NCBI RefSeq assembly: GCF_029360585.1
Contig: NZ_JAQZSJ010000015.1
Location: forward strand, 62,001 to 126,000
Reading direction: 5' to 3'
DNA length: 64,000 nt
DNA from: Cohnella caldifontis
Lineage (GTDB): Bacteria; Bacillota; Bacilli; Paenibacillales; Paenibacillaceae
This document shows positions 26,194 through 36,328 of this stretch, one piece after another. The notes under the pieces were generated by a model, which saw nothing but the letters and a program-made list of their open reading frames with translations, did not search any database and had not been told where the DNA came from. The first letter of the stretch is position 1, and every line of letters begins with the position of its first letter. The translations under genes were made by a program, and so were the position numbers.

Positions 26194-26321
26194 AGGAATC
26201 ACGTTGTATTGAACATCATTACCTCCTCGATTCTTAATCCATATCCGCAGCGAGAGAGGCAGTATCCGATCCGTCCAAGCGCTCGCAGCGATTAATTTTT
26301 CAAGAATCTGTATTCCCCTCC

Positions 26322-26350
26322 TTCAAATAGGAACATATGTTTGGTATAAT
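26322..26350 (+). promoter_or_regulatory. Promoter of the IS1595-like gene
   Basis: TTCAAA (26322-26327), 17-base spacer, perfect TATAAT (26345-26350); GAGGAG precedes the ATG at 26386. A well-formed own promoter is unusual for a decayed transposase. Confidence 0.5.
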
Positions 26351-26385
26351 GGAAGAAAACAGGAAGTTTTGAGGAGTGTTCACGA

Positions 26386-27330
26386 ATGCTCTTGCCAACC
26401 GCATATCGAGAATATGAGCAATTGTGCCGCCAATACGATACGGAAGAAGCTTGCGAACGGGCGATTTTCCGGATGAAATGGCCTAACGGCTACTCGTGTC
26501 CGATTTGCGGAGGCCGGTACCCATACGTCATTCACACGAGAAGCAGGAAATTATACGAATGCAGGAAATGCCGCCATCAAAGCTCTCTCACCTCGGGAAC
26601 GATCATGGAGGGCAGTCGGACCCCGTTGCGAAAATGGGTTCATGCCATGATTTTGCACGCCCTCCCGAGCGGGTACAGCGCCAAAGAAATTTCCCGAATC
26701 CTTCAAGTTACCTATAAGACAGCATGGCTCATGTGCCATAAGATCCGTCATGCCATGGGACACTCGCTAGTGAAAGAGATTCTAACCGGAATCGTTCGAA
26801 TCCAACCCGCCCGTTACCGTAGGACGATCATGCCGACCGCGGCATACCTGACGGAATGGACAAAAACGGTTTTGGGCGTTGCCCAGTTCAGCCGTCTTGG
26901 GGAAATCATGCAACTTCGGATCGTCAAGGTGGACGACGATCAAGTCCATAGACGGGTCGTTCAGCCGACGCCCATTCAAGCACTCATCAAGAAATACGTG
27001 GACCCCTCTGCGCCCGAACCCAAGATTGTCCCTCAGGATTACGGCCCTGAGAGGAATCGCAATCTAAACCGCGCGATCCTAGGAGCGAGGACGTGGATCA
27101 ACAGCATGTTCAGCGGCGGAATCGGAGATAAGCACCTGCAAGCTTACTTGAATCAAATTTGTTATATATTTGGTGCAAATGACCACATCGCTCTTTTTCA
27201 CAAACTATTGAACTTCAGTGCGATTACTCCAAGGATCACGGGTAAAGAGCTTACGCAAGGAATCGGAGACAGGCGGTTCGATCCGGCGGCAAGACGCTCT
27301 AGGCATGCCCGTCGATGGAACGCAGTCTAG
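26386..27330 (+). CDS. IS1595-like transposase relative, catalytic core degenerate
   Basis: 314 aa. N-terminus matches the IS1595 zinc-ribbon domain: CPICGG about residue 38 and CRKCRHQ about residue 60, then SLTSGTIMEGSRTPLRKW. An HTH follows (YSAKEISRILQVTYKTAWLMCHKIRHAM). The last part keeps the family end (ARTWINSMFSGGIGDKHLQAYLNQICYIFG). Where IS1595 enzymes have the first catalytic Asp-Glu (VDE after the HTH) the sequence reads LTGIVRIQPARYRR, and the middle is rearranged. The frame is open over its whole length and has a good promoter and ribosome binding site. No terminal inverted repeats were recognised. Either a decaying insertion element or a domesticated DNA-binding derivative. 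Confidence 0.65.
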   Translation: MLLPTAYREYEQLCRQYDTEEACERAIFRMKWPNGYSCPICGGRYPYVIHTRSRKLYECRKCRHQSSLTSGTIMEGSRTPLRKWVHAMILHALPSGYSAKEISRILQVTYKTAWLMCHKIRHAMGHSLVKEILTGIVRIQPARYRRTIMPTAAYLTEWTKTVLGVAQFSRLGEIMQLRIVKVDDDQVHRRVVQPTPIQALIKKYVDPSAPEPKIVPQDYGPERNRNLNRAILGARTWINSMFSGGIGDKHLQAYLNQICYIFGANDHIALFHKLLNFSAITPRITGKELTQGIGDRRFDPAARRSRHARRWNAV

Positions 27331-27645
27331 AATTGCAAGTATACGATCCGGACATTCCAGATAATTTGGCCGGGATGCAAGTAAAAGGTAATTGGCCTCA
27401 GGATCTGTTTGCATGGATTAAGGTGGTTGGATTTAGGAATGAAAGGTTTTCGAAGAAAGTGTGGTTGGCACGGTACGCTCTTATGGTTGGTAAGCTGAGC
27501 ACGGGGGGCTAAATCCGCGTGGGGCCAAACCGCGCTTTGGGTCGTCTCCCGGCAGGCACTTTCACGCGGTTAGGTCAACACTTCGATTCGCGGGCAATGT
27601 GGCCATTACTCGATCATTCGCTTATTTTGTCGTCATGTGCGCGCA
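27331..27645. other. Intergenic stretch after the IS1595-like gene
   Basis: No convincing gene. A short frame at 27315-27512 overlaps the transposase end, has no ribosome binding site and no recognisable domain. Probably remnant DNA leading into the repeat at 27646. Confidence 0.4.
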
Positions 27646-27800
27646 TCGTAACGCTTGGTGTCTTCATTGGCTGTGATGAACGGGCTCGTAACGCTTGCTG
27701 GCTTCATTGGCTGTGATGAGCGTGCGAACGTATCGCTTGTTAGCTTCACTTGATGTCATGCGCGTGCGTCGTATCGCTTGTTAGCTTTATTGGCCGCCGG
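27646..27800. repeat. Degenerate tandem repeat of about 40-42 bp
   Basis: Four units begin at about 27646, 27686, 27728 and 27769, each opening TCGTA(A/T)CGCTTG followed by TTCATTGGCTGTGATGA or a variant. A more diverged unit may precede them at 27610-27645. The last unit runs over the stop codon of the small minus-strand gene that ends at 27787. Confidence 0.7.
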
Positions 27801-28017
27801 AACGGTCGTCGTAACGCCCGTCGACTTCCTTCGCCATCGTCCGGTATTTGGCCGTTTCTTCGGCGACCGGGTCGCGTTCGGTTTGAATCCGAATTTCCCA
27901 ACGCGGGGGAAGCCGCCTGACGGCCTCTTCCTGCGGGTTCGAAGATATCGGCTCTCCTTCGGTCAGCCTTTCGGCGAGCAGTCGCTCCGCTTCTTCCTGT
28001 TCTTTGTTCTTGTCCAA
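27787..28017 (-). CDS. Small hydrophilic protein of unknown function
   Basis: 76 aa, rich in Glu, Arg, Lys and Gln, with no hydrophobic segment. The TTG start at 28017 is supported by AAGGGGG eight bases upstream. I recognise no domain; the centre (PPRWEIRIQTERDPVAEETAKYRTMAKEV, residues about 38-66) looks helical. Its last codons lie in the 40-bp tandem repeat, so the C-terminus may have been changed by repeat growth. It lies on the same strand as the glp genes, about 100 bp after glpP. Confidence 0.5.
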   Translation of the reverse strand: MDKNKEQEEAERLLAERLTEGEPISSNPQEEAVRRLPPRWEIRIQTERDPVAEETAKYRTMAKEVDGRYDDRSGGQ

Positions 28018-28114
28018 GTTCGTTACCCCCTTATTCCGCGCAGAGAGAGTTCGACTCCGCCAAACTCCCGGTTATAGGATGGACATTTCTGGCTATACTC
28101 ACTCCGAAAGCTGA

Positions 28115-28666
28115 TCAACTAACGTTCCAGAGCGGTCTGCGGGACGTCGTGACGGCCACGGCTCCGGCTTCGAGCGCCGACCGGACATCGTCCTCGGTTC
28201 GGATCAAGCCGCCCGCGATGACCGGAACGGCGGCCGCTTCCGCGAATTGTTTGATGATGACGGGCATAATGCCCGGGAGCAGTTCGACGAAATCGGGCTT
28301 TGTTTTCTCGATCTGCACGAAGCTGTTTTCCAATGCGGTCGAATCCAGCAGGAAAAAACGTTGGATGGTGATCAGACCCTTCTTCTTGGCCGTGAGCAAC
28401 ACGTTATTCCGCGTGGAGATGATCCCCGCCGGCCTGACTTCCTGGGCGAGAAACTCGGCGCCGTACTCGTCCGACTTCAGCCCGTCGATCAAATCCGCAT
28501 GGAGAAGGATTTTTTTGCCGTTCTTCTCGGCTTGGGAGACGATCGACCGGGCCATGGCCACATGGACGTTCATGAGGACCACGTATTCATGGTCCGTCCG
28601 GAACGCCGCTTCCAAGTCCTTCAATTGCCGGATGGCGGGTATGATCTTCTGCTCGAAACGCTTCAA
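28115..28666 (-). CDS. glpP: Glycerol-3-phosphate-responsive antiterminator
   Basis: 183 aa RNA-binding regulator. In B. subtilis GlpP bound to glycerol-3-phosphate prevents termination in the leaders of glpFK, glpD and glpTQ. Family blocks: IPAIRQLKDLE, LLHADLIDGL, GIISTRNN, DSTALENS, PDFVELLPGIMP and VIAGGLIRTEDDV, a TIM-barrel-like order. Start overlaps the glpD stop by 4 bp (ATGA at 28663-28666). In B. subtilis glpP is first in the cluster; here it is last, behind the genes it should control. Confidence 0.93.
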   Translation of the reverse strand: MKRFEQKIIPAIRQLKDLEAAFRTDHEYVVLMNVHVAMARSIVSQAEKNGKKILLHADLIDGLKSDEYGAEFLAQEVRPAGIISTRNNVLLTAKKKGLITIQRFFLLDSTALENSFVQIEKTKPDFVELLPGIMPVIIKQFAEAAAVPVIAGGLIRTEDDVRSALEAGAVAVTTSRRPLWNVS

Positions 28667-30345
28667 ATGCGCCTGCTCCTCTCTTGAATTTTCCTATCCA
28701 TCGCCTGTTCGTACCGGGCGATTTCGTCCTCCGTCCAGGAGTATTCCTCCGCCATGATTCGGATAACCTTCCGGTAATGGCGGCGGACCGTATCTACGGA
28801 GAAGAACAGCGCTCCGGTCCTTCGGATCAGGAAATCCTCGGGCAACGCGCACATCTCTCCGTCCATACCGTATCGCAATGAGACATAAAGGTCCAGCGGA
28901 ATTTCATTTCGATGCGCGTCTTCCCGCACTTTAGGAACGAGGGCGAACACGGCGGGCGCATTCGTGCCGTAGCGCCGCGCCAGCCGTTCCGCTTCATCCC
29001 GCGAAAGGCCCAGCTCCATTCCCGCGGACGTCTGTTCTTTCACGAACGCCTCGAATCGGGCGGCATCGCCGCCGAAATCGCCTCCCGAAAGCGGCAGCGT
29101 CTTCGTCACGCTAGGCCCGAACGTCCCGCGGCCTTCCTGGGAAAGCTTGCGCGCCAGCAGGTCGGTGACGGTCTCGGCCATTTTGCGGTAACCGGTGAGC
29201 TTTCCTCCGGCGATCGTGATGAGACCCGAATGGGATTGGAAGATTTCGTCCTTCCGGCTGATCTCCGACGGCGACTTTCCTTCTTCGTAAATCAACGGGC
29301 GAACGCCCGACCATTCCGATTCGGCATCGGCGGTCGTTAGGCGTAGAGAAGGAAACATCTCATTCGCCGCTTTCACGATGTAATCGCGGTCTTCGGGCGT
29401 GACGCCCGGCTCGGAAGGATCCCCGACGAAGTCCGTATCGGTCGTTCCGACATACGTTTTCCCGTCCCGGGGAATGGCGAAAATCATCCGGCCGTCCGGG
29501 ACGTCGAAATAAACGGCTTGGCGCAGCGGAAACCGACTCTGATCGAAAACCAAATGAACGCCTTTGGTCAGTCGCAGCGTTTTTCCTTTTCTTGACTTGT
29601 CCATTTCGCGGATCACGTCGACCCAGGGGCCCGCCGCGTTTACGATCTTTTGGGCTCGGATTTCGAACGTTTCCCCGGTCAACACGTTCTGGGCTTCGAT
29701 CCCGTTCACCTGTCCGCGGTCATCGTACAGCAGCTGTGCCGCCTTGACGTAATTCAAGGCAACCGCTCCTTGCTCGACGGCCTTCTTGACGACTTCGATC
29801 GTGAGCCGCGCGTCATCCGTCCGATACTCCACGTAGTAACCGCCGCCAAGCAGTCCTTCCGTACGAAGCAGCGGCTCCCTATTCAACGTTTCCCGGGCGC
29901 TTAGCATGCTTCTTCTTTCTTCCCGTTTGACGCCCGCGAGAAAGTCGTACAGCCTGAGCCCGATGGAGGTCGTAAAACGCCCGAACGTGCCGCCCTTATA
30001 GATGGGCAGCAGCATCCATTCCGGCGTGGTGACATGAGGCGCGTTGCCGTAAACCACGGCCCGTTCTTTGCCGACCTCGGCTACCATCTTCACTTCGAAC
30101 TGCTTGAGATAGCGCAGTCCTCCATGCACCAGCTTGGTCGAGCGGCTGGACGTACCTGCCGCGAAATCCTGCATGTCGATCAAGGCCGTCTTCATGCCTC
30201 GCGTCACGGCGTCGAGCGCGATTCCCGAACCCGTGATGCCGCCTCCGACCACCAGCACGTCAAACGTCTCGGAGGACATTTTCCGAATCCATTCTCCCCG
30301 GTTTTTTCCGGAAAAGGCGATGCTTGCATTCGAAGTTCCATTCAT
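28663..30345 (-). CDS. glpD: Aerobic glycerol-3-phosphate dehydrogenase
   Basis: 560 aa FAD-dependent enzyme oxidising glycerol-3-phosphate to dihydroxyacetone phosphate at the membrane, passing electrons to quinone. FAD-binding motif VLVVGGGITGSGIALDA lies after an N-terminal extension of about 28 residues; SSRSTKLVHGGLRYL and TKGVHLVFDQSRFPL are family signatures, and length is typical. The ATG at 30345 follows AAAGGAGA. Coupled to glpP by ATGA. Confidence 0.95.
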   Translation of the reverse strand: MNGTSNASIAFSGKNRGEWIRKMSSETFDVLVVGGGITGSGIALDAVTRGMKTALIDMQDFAAGTSSRSTKLVHGGLRYLKQFEVKMVAEVGKERAVVYGNAPHVTTPEWMLLPIYKGGTFGRFTTSIGLRLYDFLAGVKREERRSMLSARETLNREPLLRTEGLLGGGYYVEYRTDDARLTIEVVKKAVEQGAVALNYVKAAQLLYDDRGQVNGIEAQNVLTGETFEIRAQKIVNAAGPWVDVIREMDKSRKGKTLRLTKGVHLVFDQSRFPLRQAVYFDVPDGRMIFAIPRDGKTYVGTTDTDFVGDPSEPGVTPEDRDYIVKAANEMFPSLRLTTADAESEWSGVRPLIYEEGKSPSEISRKDEIFQSHSGLITIAGGKLTGYRKMAETVTDLLARKLSQEGRGTFGPSVTKTLPLSGGDFGGDAARFEAFVKEQTSAGMELGLSRDEAERLARRYGTNAPAVFALVPKVREDAHRNEIPLDLYVSLRYGMDGEMCALPEDFLIRRTGALFFSVDTVRRHYRKVIRIMAEEYSWTEDEIARYEQAMDRKIQERSRRI

Positions 30346-30395
30346 GGTTGATCTTCTCCTTTATTTCGGGAGGATGTCCCGGCTCCGCCAACAAC

Positions 30396-30455
30396 GAAAA
30401 GAAGCCGCAAATACACCGCCGTCCTTTGGGGAGGCGATGCCGCGCGGCTTCTCCG
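30396..30455 (-). terminator. GlpP-controlled leader terminator of glpD
   Basis: On the minus strand GAAGCCGC (30451-30444) pairs with GCGGCTTC (30408-30401), followed by TTTT, within the 139-bp glpK-glpD gap. The sequence CGGAGAA overlapping the left arm recurs in the same place of the glpK leader, as expected for a shared GlpP target. Confidence 0.7.
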
Positions 30456-30484
30456 AAACTCCTACCGAGTATGATGTTATGATT

Positions 30485-32074
<1,590 letters not shown>

Positions 32075-32087
32075 TTAACTTGCTTTT

Positions 32088-32117
32088 ACTATAGCCTCGA
32101 ACCGGCCTGCCTGTCAA
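32088..32117 (-). promoter_or_regulatory. Promoter of glpK
   Basis: Minus-strand perfect TTGACA (32117-32112), 18-base spacer, TATAGT (32093-32088). The -35 overlaps the stop codon of the upstream phosphatase gene. Confidence 0.72.
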
Positions 32118-32127
32118 ACCGTTTTCA
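32114..32127. promoter_or_regulatory. Candidate CcpA cre site at the glpK promoter
   Basis: TCAAACCGTTTTCA matches the cre consensus TGWAANCGNTNWCA at 13 of 14 positions and overlaps the glpK -35, a repressing position. Carbon catabolite repression of glycerol use by CcpA is well known in Bacillales. Confidence 0.5.
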
Positions 32128-32962
32128 AAGCACCGATGAATTCCCCGTGAATCCGGCCGTTGCTGGCGGCCACGTTGCGCACCCCGAGATGGTAGGGCTC
32201 CCCGTTCATGTCCGTGATCGTCCCGCCGGATTCCTCGACCAGCAGCGAACCGGCCGCGATGTCCCATGCGTTCAGCCCGACTTCCCAAAAACCGCTCAGC
32301 CGTCCGGCCGCTACGTAAGCCAGGTGCAGCGCGGCGGAGCCCGCGACTCTCAGGTTCCTAACCTTCGGCGCAAGCGACTGGATGCCCTTCAGGTTGGCGG
32401 GCAGCGCTTGCAAATGGTCCGCGGGTAACCCGGTGGCGATCAAACTTCGGGAGAGTTCCCCGTCCTCCGACACTTTCATTTTGCGTCCGTGTACGTAAGC
32501 GCCCTTGCCTCTTTCGGCCAGGAACAATTCGTCCCGGACCGGATCGTAAATGACGCCGACGATCACCTGCCCATGGTGCGCCAGCGCGATGGACACGCAA
32601 TAGAACGGGAAGCCGTGCACGTAATTCGTCGTGCCGTCGATCGGATCGACGATCCACAAATATTCCGCGTCAGCCGCGCTTTCCAGCGCCCGGGCCGAAG
32701 CCTCCGGTCCCGGCTCCACGCCTTCTTCCCCCAGAAAGGAGTGGTGGGGAAAATGGGTGGCGATCAGATTGCGGATCAGCCTCTCGGCGCCTTTGTCCAC
32801 TTCCGTCACCAGATCGTGCTGCGAAAACTTCTGATCGAGTTGGGTGAAATTGCCGCTTCTGCTCTTCACCCATTCTCCGGCTTTCGCCGCGCAGTTAATG
32901 GCCACCGCCGTGAAGCTTTTGCCCCCTACGATGGTCTCCGGACTTTGATTATCCATATGCAT
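32114..32962 (-). CDS. Inositol monophosphatase family protein
   Basis: 282 aa. Metal-binding motifs of the family are complete: FLGEEGVE (Glu), WIVDPIDGTTNYVHGFPFY (Asp-Pro-Ile-Asp-Gly-Thr) and NAWDIAAGSLLVEESGG near the C-terminus. It hydrolyses a small phosphomonoester such as inositol-1-phosphate or a related sugar phosphate; SuhB-like. An ATG at 32956 is an alternative start. The glpK promoter and cre site overlap its stop codon. Confidence 0.9.
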   Translation of the reverse strand: MHMDNQSPETIVGGKSFTAVAINCAAKAGEWVKSRSGNFTQLDQKFSQHDLVTEVDKGAERLIRNLIATHFPHHSFLGEEGVEPGPEASARALESAADAEYLWIVDPIDGTTNYVHGFPFYCVSIALAHHGQVIVGVIYDPVRDELFLAERGKGAYVHGRKMKVSEDGELSRSLIATGLPADHLQALPANLKGIQSLAPKVRNLRVAGSAALHLAYVAAGRLSGFWEVGLNAWDIAAGSLLVEESGGTITDMNGEPYHLGVRNVAASNGRIHGEFIGALKTV

Positions 32963-33072
32963 CCCTCAAATCGCTTCGATCATGAAAAAAGATTACGCGA
33001 TGAATGATATCGGTCAGTCGATAGTTTATACGAAACTCCGGCTTCGCGGTTGCGCGCCCAGTGGCGGATCTT

Positions 33073-33909
33073 CTACATTTCGGACGCGCCCTTGTAGATC
33101 AGATACACGGCCATCGCCAGCAGCGTCGCCCGGAGCAGCAGCATGAGCTGGCGGCCGGTGAGCTTGGAGGCGACGACGGCGCCGAGCCGTCCGCCCGCCA
33201 GGGCACCAGGCGCGAGCGCGGCGAAGAGCAGCCAGTCGACGTGCCCGTGCCATACGTGAACGGCGGAACCCAATACCGAGGACAGCAAAATGACGAACAT
33301 CGACGTGGCCGAAGCCACATGCGGCGGGAACCGGAACAGCAGCACCATCAGGGGGACGAAAAGCGAGCCGCCGCCGATGCCGAACAGCCCGGAAGCCACC
33401 CCGACCCCGCATCCGATCAGCAGCGCGAGACCGGCATTATATCCGTATTCGTAACGGTTACCCGCTCCGTCCGTGAACGTGCGCTTGATTTTCCACTCCG
33501 TTTGCAAAGGGGCCATTCTCTCGCGGGCGATCATCAGGCCGAACATGACGAACATGAAGATCCCGAACGCCAGCTGGAACGGCCCTTGCGGGATCAGACG
33601 CGACACTTGGGCGCCGACCATGGCCGCCGGGCCGCTGGTGGCGAAGATCAGCCAGCCGCTGCGGAAGTCCACCTTGCCCTGCTTCGCATAGGTCCAGCTA
33701 GCGGACAGCGCCGTGAAAATCAGCACGGCGAGCGACGTCCCGACCGCCGTCTGCGCCGATACCGGCTCCCCGGCCAGCGCTTGTCCTGTCAGCACCAGAA
33801 CCGGAACGGTGATGACGCCTCCTCCCAGTCCCACGATGCTGCCGAACACGGCCGATACGACCCCGATCGCGAACAAAATCAGCAAACTGCCCCACATGAT
33901 GCCTTTCAC
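33073..33909 (-). CDS. TauE/SafE-type sulfite exporter family permease
   Basis: 278 aa with about eight hydrophobic segments arranged as two related halves, each carrying the family glycine motif: GSIVGLGGGVITVPVLVL and ASGLFGIGGGSLFVPLMVLL. The family moves sulfite, sulfoacetate or related organosulfur anions; the substrate here is not determinable. No partner gene is coupled to it. Confidence 0.87.
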   Translation of the reverse strand: MKGIMWGSLLILFAIGVVSAVFGSIVGLGGGVITVPVLVLTGQALAGEPVSAQTAVGTSLAVLIFTALSASWTYAKQGKVDFRSGWLIFATSGPAAMVGAQVSRLIPQGPFQLAFGIFMFVMFGLMIARERMAPLQTEWKIKRTFTDGAGNRYEYGYNAGLALLIGCGVGVASGLFGIGGGSLFVPLMVLLFRFPPHVASATSMFVILLSSVLGSAVHVWHGHVDWLLFAALAPGALAGGRLGAVVASKLTGRQLMLLLRATLLAMAVYLIYKGASEM

Positions 33910-33976
33910 CAGCTTTCCTTCATTCTCCTCACTGTACCACGACGCCGACCGGCCCTCAACTCCCGGTCACCGGCCT

Positions 33977-34012
33977 ACAAAAAAAACAGCAGCCGTCATG
34001 GCTGCTGCTCTG
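33977..34012 (-). terminator. Terminator of fabI
   Basis: CAGCAGCC (33987-33994) and GGCTGCTG (34000-34007) with a 5-base loop; on the minus strand eight T follow. Confidence 0.9.
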
Positions 34013-34038
34013 GGATTGTCCGAGCTTCGTCCGAAAGC

Positions 34039-34809
34039 TCAAATCCCCATGATATGATAACCGTTGTCCACGTAGATGACTTCTCCCGTAATGCCGCGAG
34101 CCCATGGGCTCATGAGGAACAGCGCGGTGTCGCCGACCTCGGAGGCTTCCGTCGTCCGGCGCAGCGGGGCTTTCTCCTCGACCTGCTTAAGGATCGTATT
34201 GAAGCCGGCGATGCCCTTGGCCGCCAAGGTGCGGATCGGACCGGCCGAAATGGCGTTCACGCGGATATCGTGCTTGCCCACGTCGCCGGCGATATAGCGG
34301 ACGGAGGCTTCCAAGGCCGCTTTGGCGACGCCCATGACGTTGTAGTTCGGCAGCACGCGTTCCGCGCCGAGGTACGTCATCGTCACGATGCTCCCGCCTT
34401 CGGTCATCAAAGGATACAGCCGCTGCACGACCGCCGTCAGCGAATAGACGCTGATGTCGTGCGCGAGCGCGAAGCCGGCGCGGGACGTCGCCACGTATTC
34501 GCCGTCCAGTTCCTCCGACTTGGCGAAGGCGATGCAGTGCGCCAGTCCGTGCAGAACGCCGACCTCTTCCTTCAACCGGGCGGCCAGCGCTTCGATATCC
34601 CCGTCGGAGCCGACGTTGCAAAGCAGCGTAAGCGAGCCGGGGATCGTGTCCGCCAGCTTTTTCACGCGTTCCTCCACCCGTTCGCTTTCGTATGTAAACA
34701 CCAGGCGCGCCCCTTGGGACGCCAACGATTGCGCGATGGCCCAGGCGATGCTCCGCTCGTTCGCCACGCCCATGACCACGATATTTTTGCCTTCCAGCAA
34801 TCCGCTCAT
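34039..34809 (-). CDS. fabI: Enoyl-[acyl-carrier-protein] reductase (NADH)
   Basis: 256 aa, last step of the fatty-acid elongation cycle. SDR-type N-terminus LLEGKNIVVMGVANERSIAW and the FabI active-site arrangement Tyr-x9-Tyr-x6-Lys (YLGAERVLPNYNVMGVAK) are seen, and the end GITGEVIYVDNGYHIMG is typical. The ATG at 34809 follows GGAGGAG; the frame is open further upstream but without a site. It lies 79 bp after uvsE on the same strand. Confidence 0.95.
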   Translation of the reverse strand: MSGLLEGKNIVVMGVANERSIAWAIAQSLASQGARLVFTYESERVEERVKKLADTIPGSLTLLCNVGSDGDIEALAARLKEEVGVLHGLAHCIAFAKSEELDGEYVATSRAGFALAHDISVYSLTAVVQRLYPLMTEGGSIVTMTYLGAERVLPNYNVMGVAKAALEASVRYIAGDVGKHDIRVNAISAGPIRTLAAKGIAGFNTILKQVEEKAPLRRTTEASEVGDTALFLMSPWARGITGEVIYVDNGYHIMGI

Positions 34810-34888
34810 TTTCTCGGCTCCTCCTCCGTGGATATGGAACGGCTGCCAAAAATGGAACCCGCAGCCTCCTTGTCCAACGTAACGCATT

Positions 34889-35887
34889 TCAGGAGCGTTT
34901 GCAATACACTTCGATGCCGGCCCCGCCCGTGACCGCGATCGGAGCGCCGTCGGCCTCCAATCGCTTCAGGTCCTCCATCAGCCGGAACAGGGACTCGTCC
35001 TTTCGCTTGGCTTCGATCATGACGTCGACGGCCGGCGTATCCGGCGCAACCCGGGTCAGGAAATCGACCAGCGGCAACGGGTCGACGTAATCGGCGTGTC
35101 CGCGCGGATCGCCGGCGTTTTTGGGGCTGGACGCGTGGATTTTGGGCGGCAGGTTGCCGCCGTAGCGGCGGTCCCACGTGCGGAGAATGCGGGGCCACAG
35201 CGCTTCCGCTTCGATGCCGCCCGGGTTGTTCACGGCATGATGATGCAAGTCCAACACCATGGGAGCGCCGACCCGCTCGCAAATGGCGAGGGTTTCGGAC
35301 GCGGTGAACGTTTTGTCGTCGTTCTCGAGCGTGATTCTCCGGGCGATCCTGGGCTCGAGCTCGCCGAAATGCTCCACGAACCGCCGGCCCGCCGCTTCCT
35401 TATCGCCGTAGGTGCCGCCGACGTGGATGTTGCAGGTGGCCCGCTCGTCCAACCCCATCATTTCCAGCATCTTGACGTGATGGGCGAGGTCCTTCACCGA
35501 GCTGGCGTAAACCTCGGGCCGCGGCGTGCTGAGCACCGTGAAATGGTCCGGATGGAACGACAGGCGGATTTCGTGCTCCTTGGCGAACGCCCCGACTTCG
35601 GCGAATGCTTCGGCGAGCGGCGTATAAGGGTCCCAATCTTCGAGGTCGCCATGGGTCGCGAGCGGGATCAGCTTGGAGGTCAGCCGGTAGACGTGAACGT
35701 CCATGTACCGGTTATGCTTCAGCAAACGGAGCGTATTATGGAGATTTTCCCGCGCGATCGACTCCAGCCTCCGCAGGGCGGCCGGACGGTCGGCGAGCTT
35801 GGAGAAAGTTTTCATCGTCATCGTTTTCGACGGCGAGGCGTTCTCGAGCTGGACGGACATCGCCACGTAACCGAACCGGACTTTCAT
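34889..35887 (-). CDS. uvsE: UV damage endonuclease UvsE
   Basis: 332 aa TIM-barrel metalloenzyme that nicks DNA 5' to UV photoproducts. Starts VRFGYVAMSVQLENASPS, with later metal-ligand blocks LSFHPDHFTVL, NIHVGGTYGDKEAA, ITLENDDKTFT, VLDLHHHAVN and HASSPK, all typical of UvsE/UVDE. The ATG at 35887 follows AAGGGGG. The last 30 or so residues (ending GGAGIEVYCKRS) extend past the usual barrel end. Confidence 0.93.
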   Translation of the reverse strand: MKVRFGYVAMSVQLENASPSKTMTMKTFSKLADRPAALRRLESIARENLHNTLRLLKHNRYMDVHVYRLTSKLIPLATHGDLEDWDPYTPLAEAFAEVGAFAKEHEIRLSFHPDHFTVLSTPRPEVYASSVKDLAHHVKMLEMMGLDERATCNIHVGGTYGDKEAAGRRFVEHFGELEPRIARRITLENDDKTFTASETLAICERVGAPMVLDLHHHAVNNPGGIEAEALWPRILRTWDRRYGGNLPPKIHASSPKNAGDPRGHADYVDPLPLVDFLTRVAPDTPAVDVMIEAKRKDESLFRLMEDLKRLEADGAPIAVTGGAGIEVYCKRS

Positions 35888-35938
35888 GGTAGAGCCCCCT
35901 TGGCCCGGCCGCGTCAAAGCGCGGCGACGGCGCCAAGG

Positions 35939-36256
35939 TTACTTTTGCTCCCCGAAAAACATTTCATGCGCCAGCGCCGTCTGCACGCGCGATTCTTCCT
36001 CCGTCAGCTTGCGGATGAGCTCCATTTCAACTTCGGTCACTTCTTCGCCCTGGAAATTGATCTCCGCGATCGAAGCCACGATGCGGACGATGGCGACCGC
36101 GGTGTTGTCCGGCGCGTAGGCGATCACCTTCTGGCCGGTCGGGTAGACGCGGAACTGCTTCTTCACCATTTTGCCCCGGCCATACTCCAGCAGCTCGTAG
36201 AGCTCCTGCTCCGACTTGAATTTGCATACCGAATTGAATTCCGTCTGGAAGCCCAT
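35939..36256 (-). CDS. Small conserved protein, possibly DUF2584-like
   Basis: 105 aa, soluble, acidic C-terminus. The start MGFQTEFNSVCKF and the later QFRVYPTGQKVIAY resemble DUF2584 proteins of Bacillales (start MGMPxEFNTM, later GYRIYPxDVP), but the match is partial and from memory. GAGGAGGGACC lies before the ATG. It sits between the MFS gene and uvsE on the same strand with gaps of 72 and 51 bp. Confidence 0.6.
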   Translation of the reverse strand: MGFQTEFNSVCKFKSEQELYELLEYGRGKMVKKQFRVYPTGQKVIAYAPDNTAVAIVRIVASIAEINFQGEEVTEVEMELIRKLTEEESRVQTALAHEMFFGEQK

Positions 36257-36328
36257 GAGGGGTCCCTCCTCCTCTCGTTTGACTTATTATAAGCTTGCCG
36301 GAGGAGGAAAAGGAAGCGGGCGGACGGG

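Larger units (their letters stand above)
25975..26385. other. Intergenic stretch between hemL terminator and transposase gene
   Basis: No gene-like reading frame is visible. It holds the 40-bp palindrome at 26154-26193 and the promoter of the downstream gene at 26322-26350. The remaining sequence (25975-26150) is pyrimidine-rich without recognisable features. Confidence 0.5.

Noticed and set aside
26386-27330. Complete, active insertion sequence
   Set aside because: No terminal inverted repeats or target duplication were recognised around the gene and the catalytic motif is missing.
27315-27512. Small plus-strand gene after the IS1595-like gene
   Set aside because: It overlaps the transposase end in another frame, has no ribosome binding site and shows no family resemblance.
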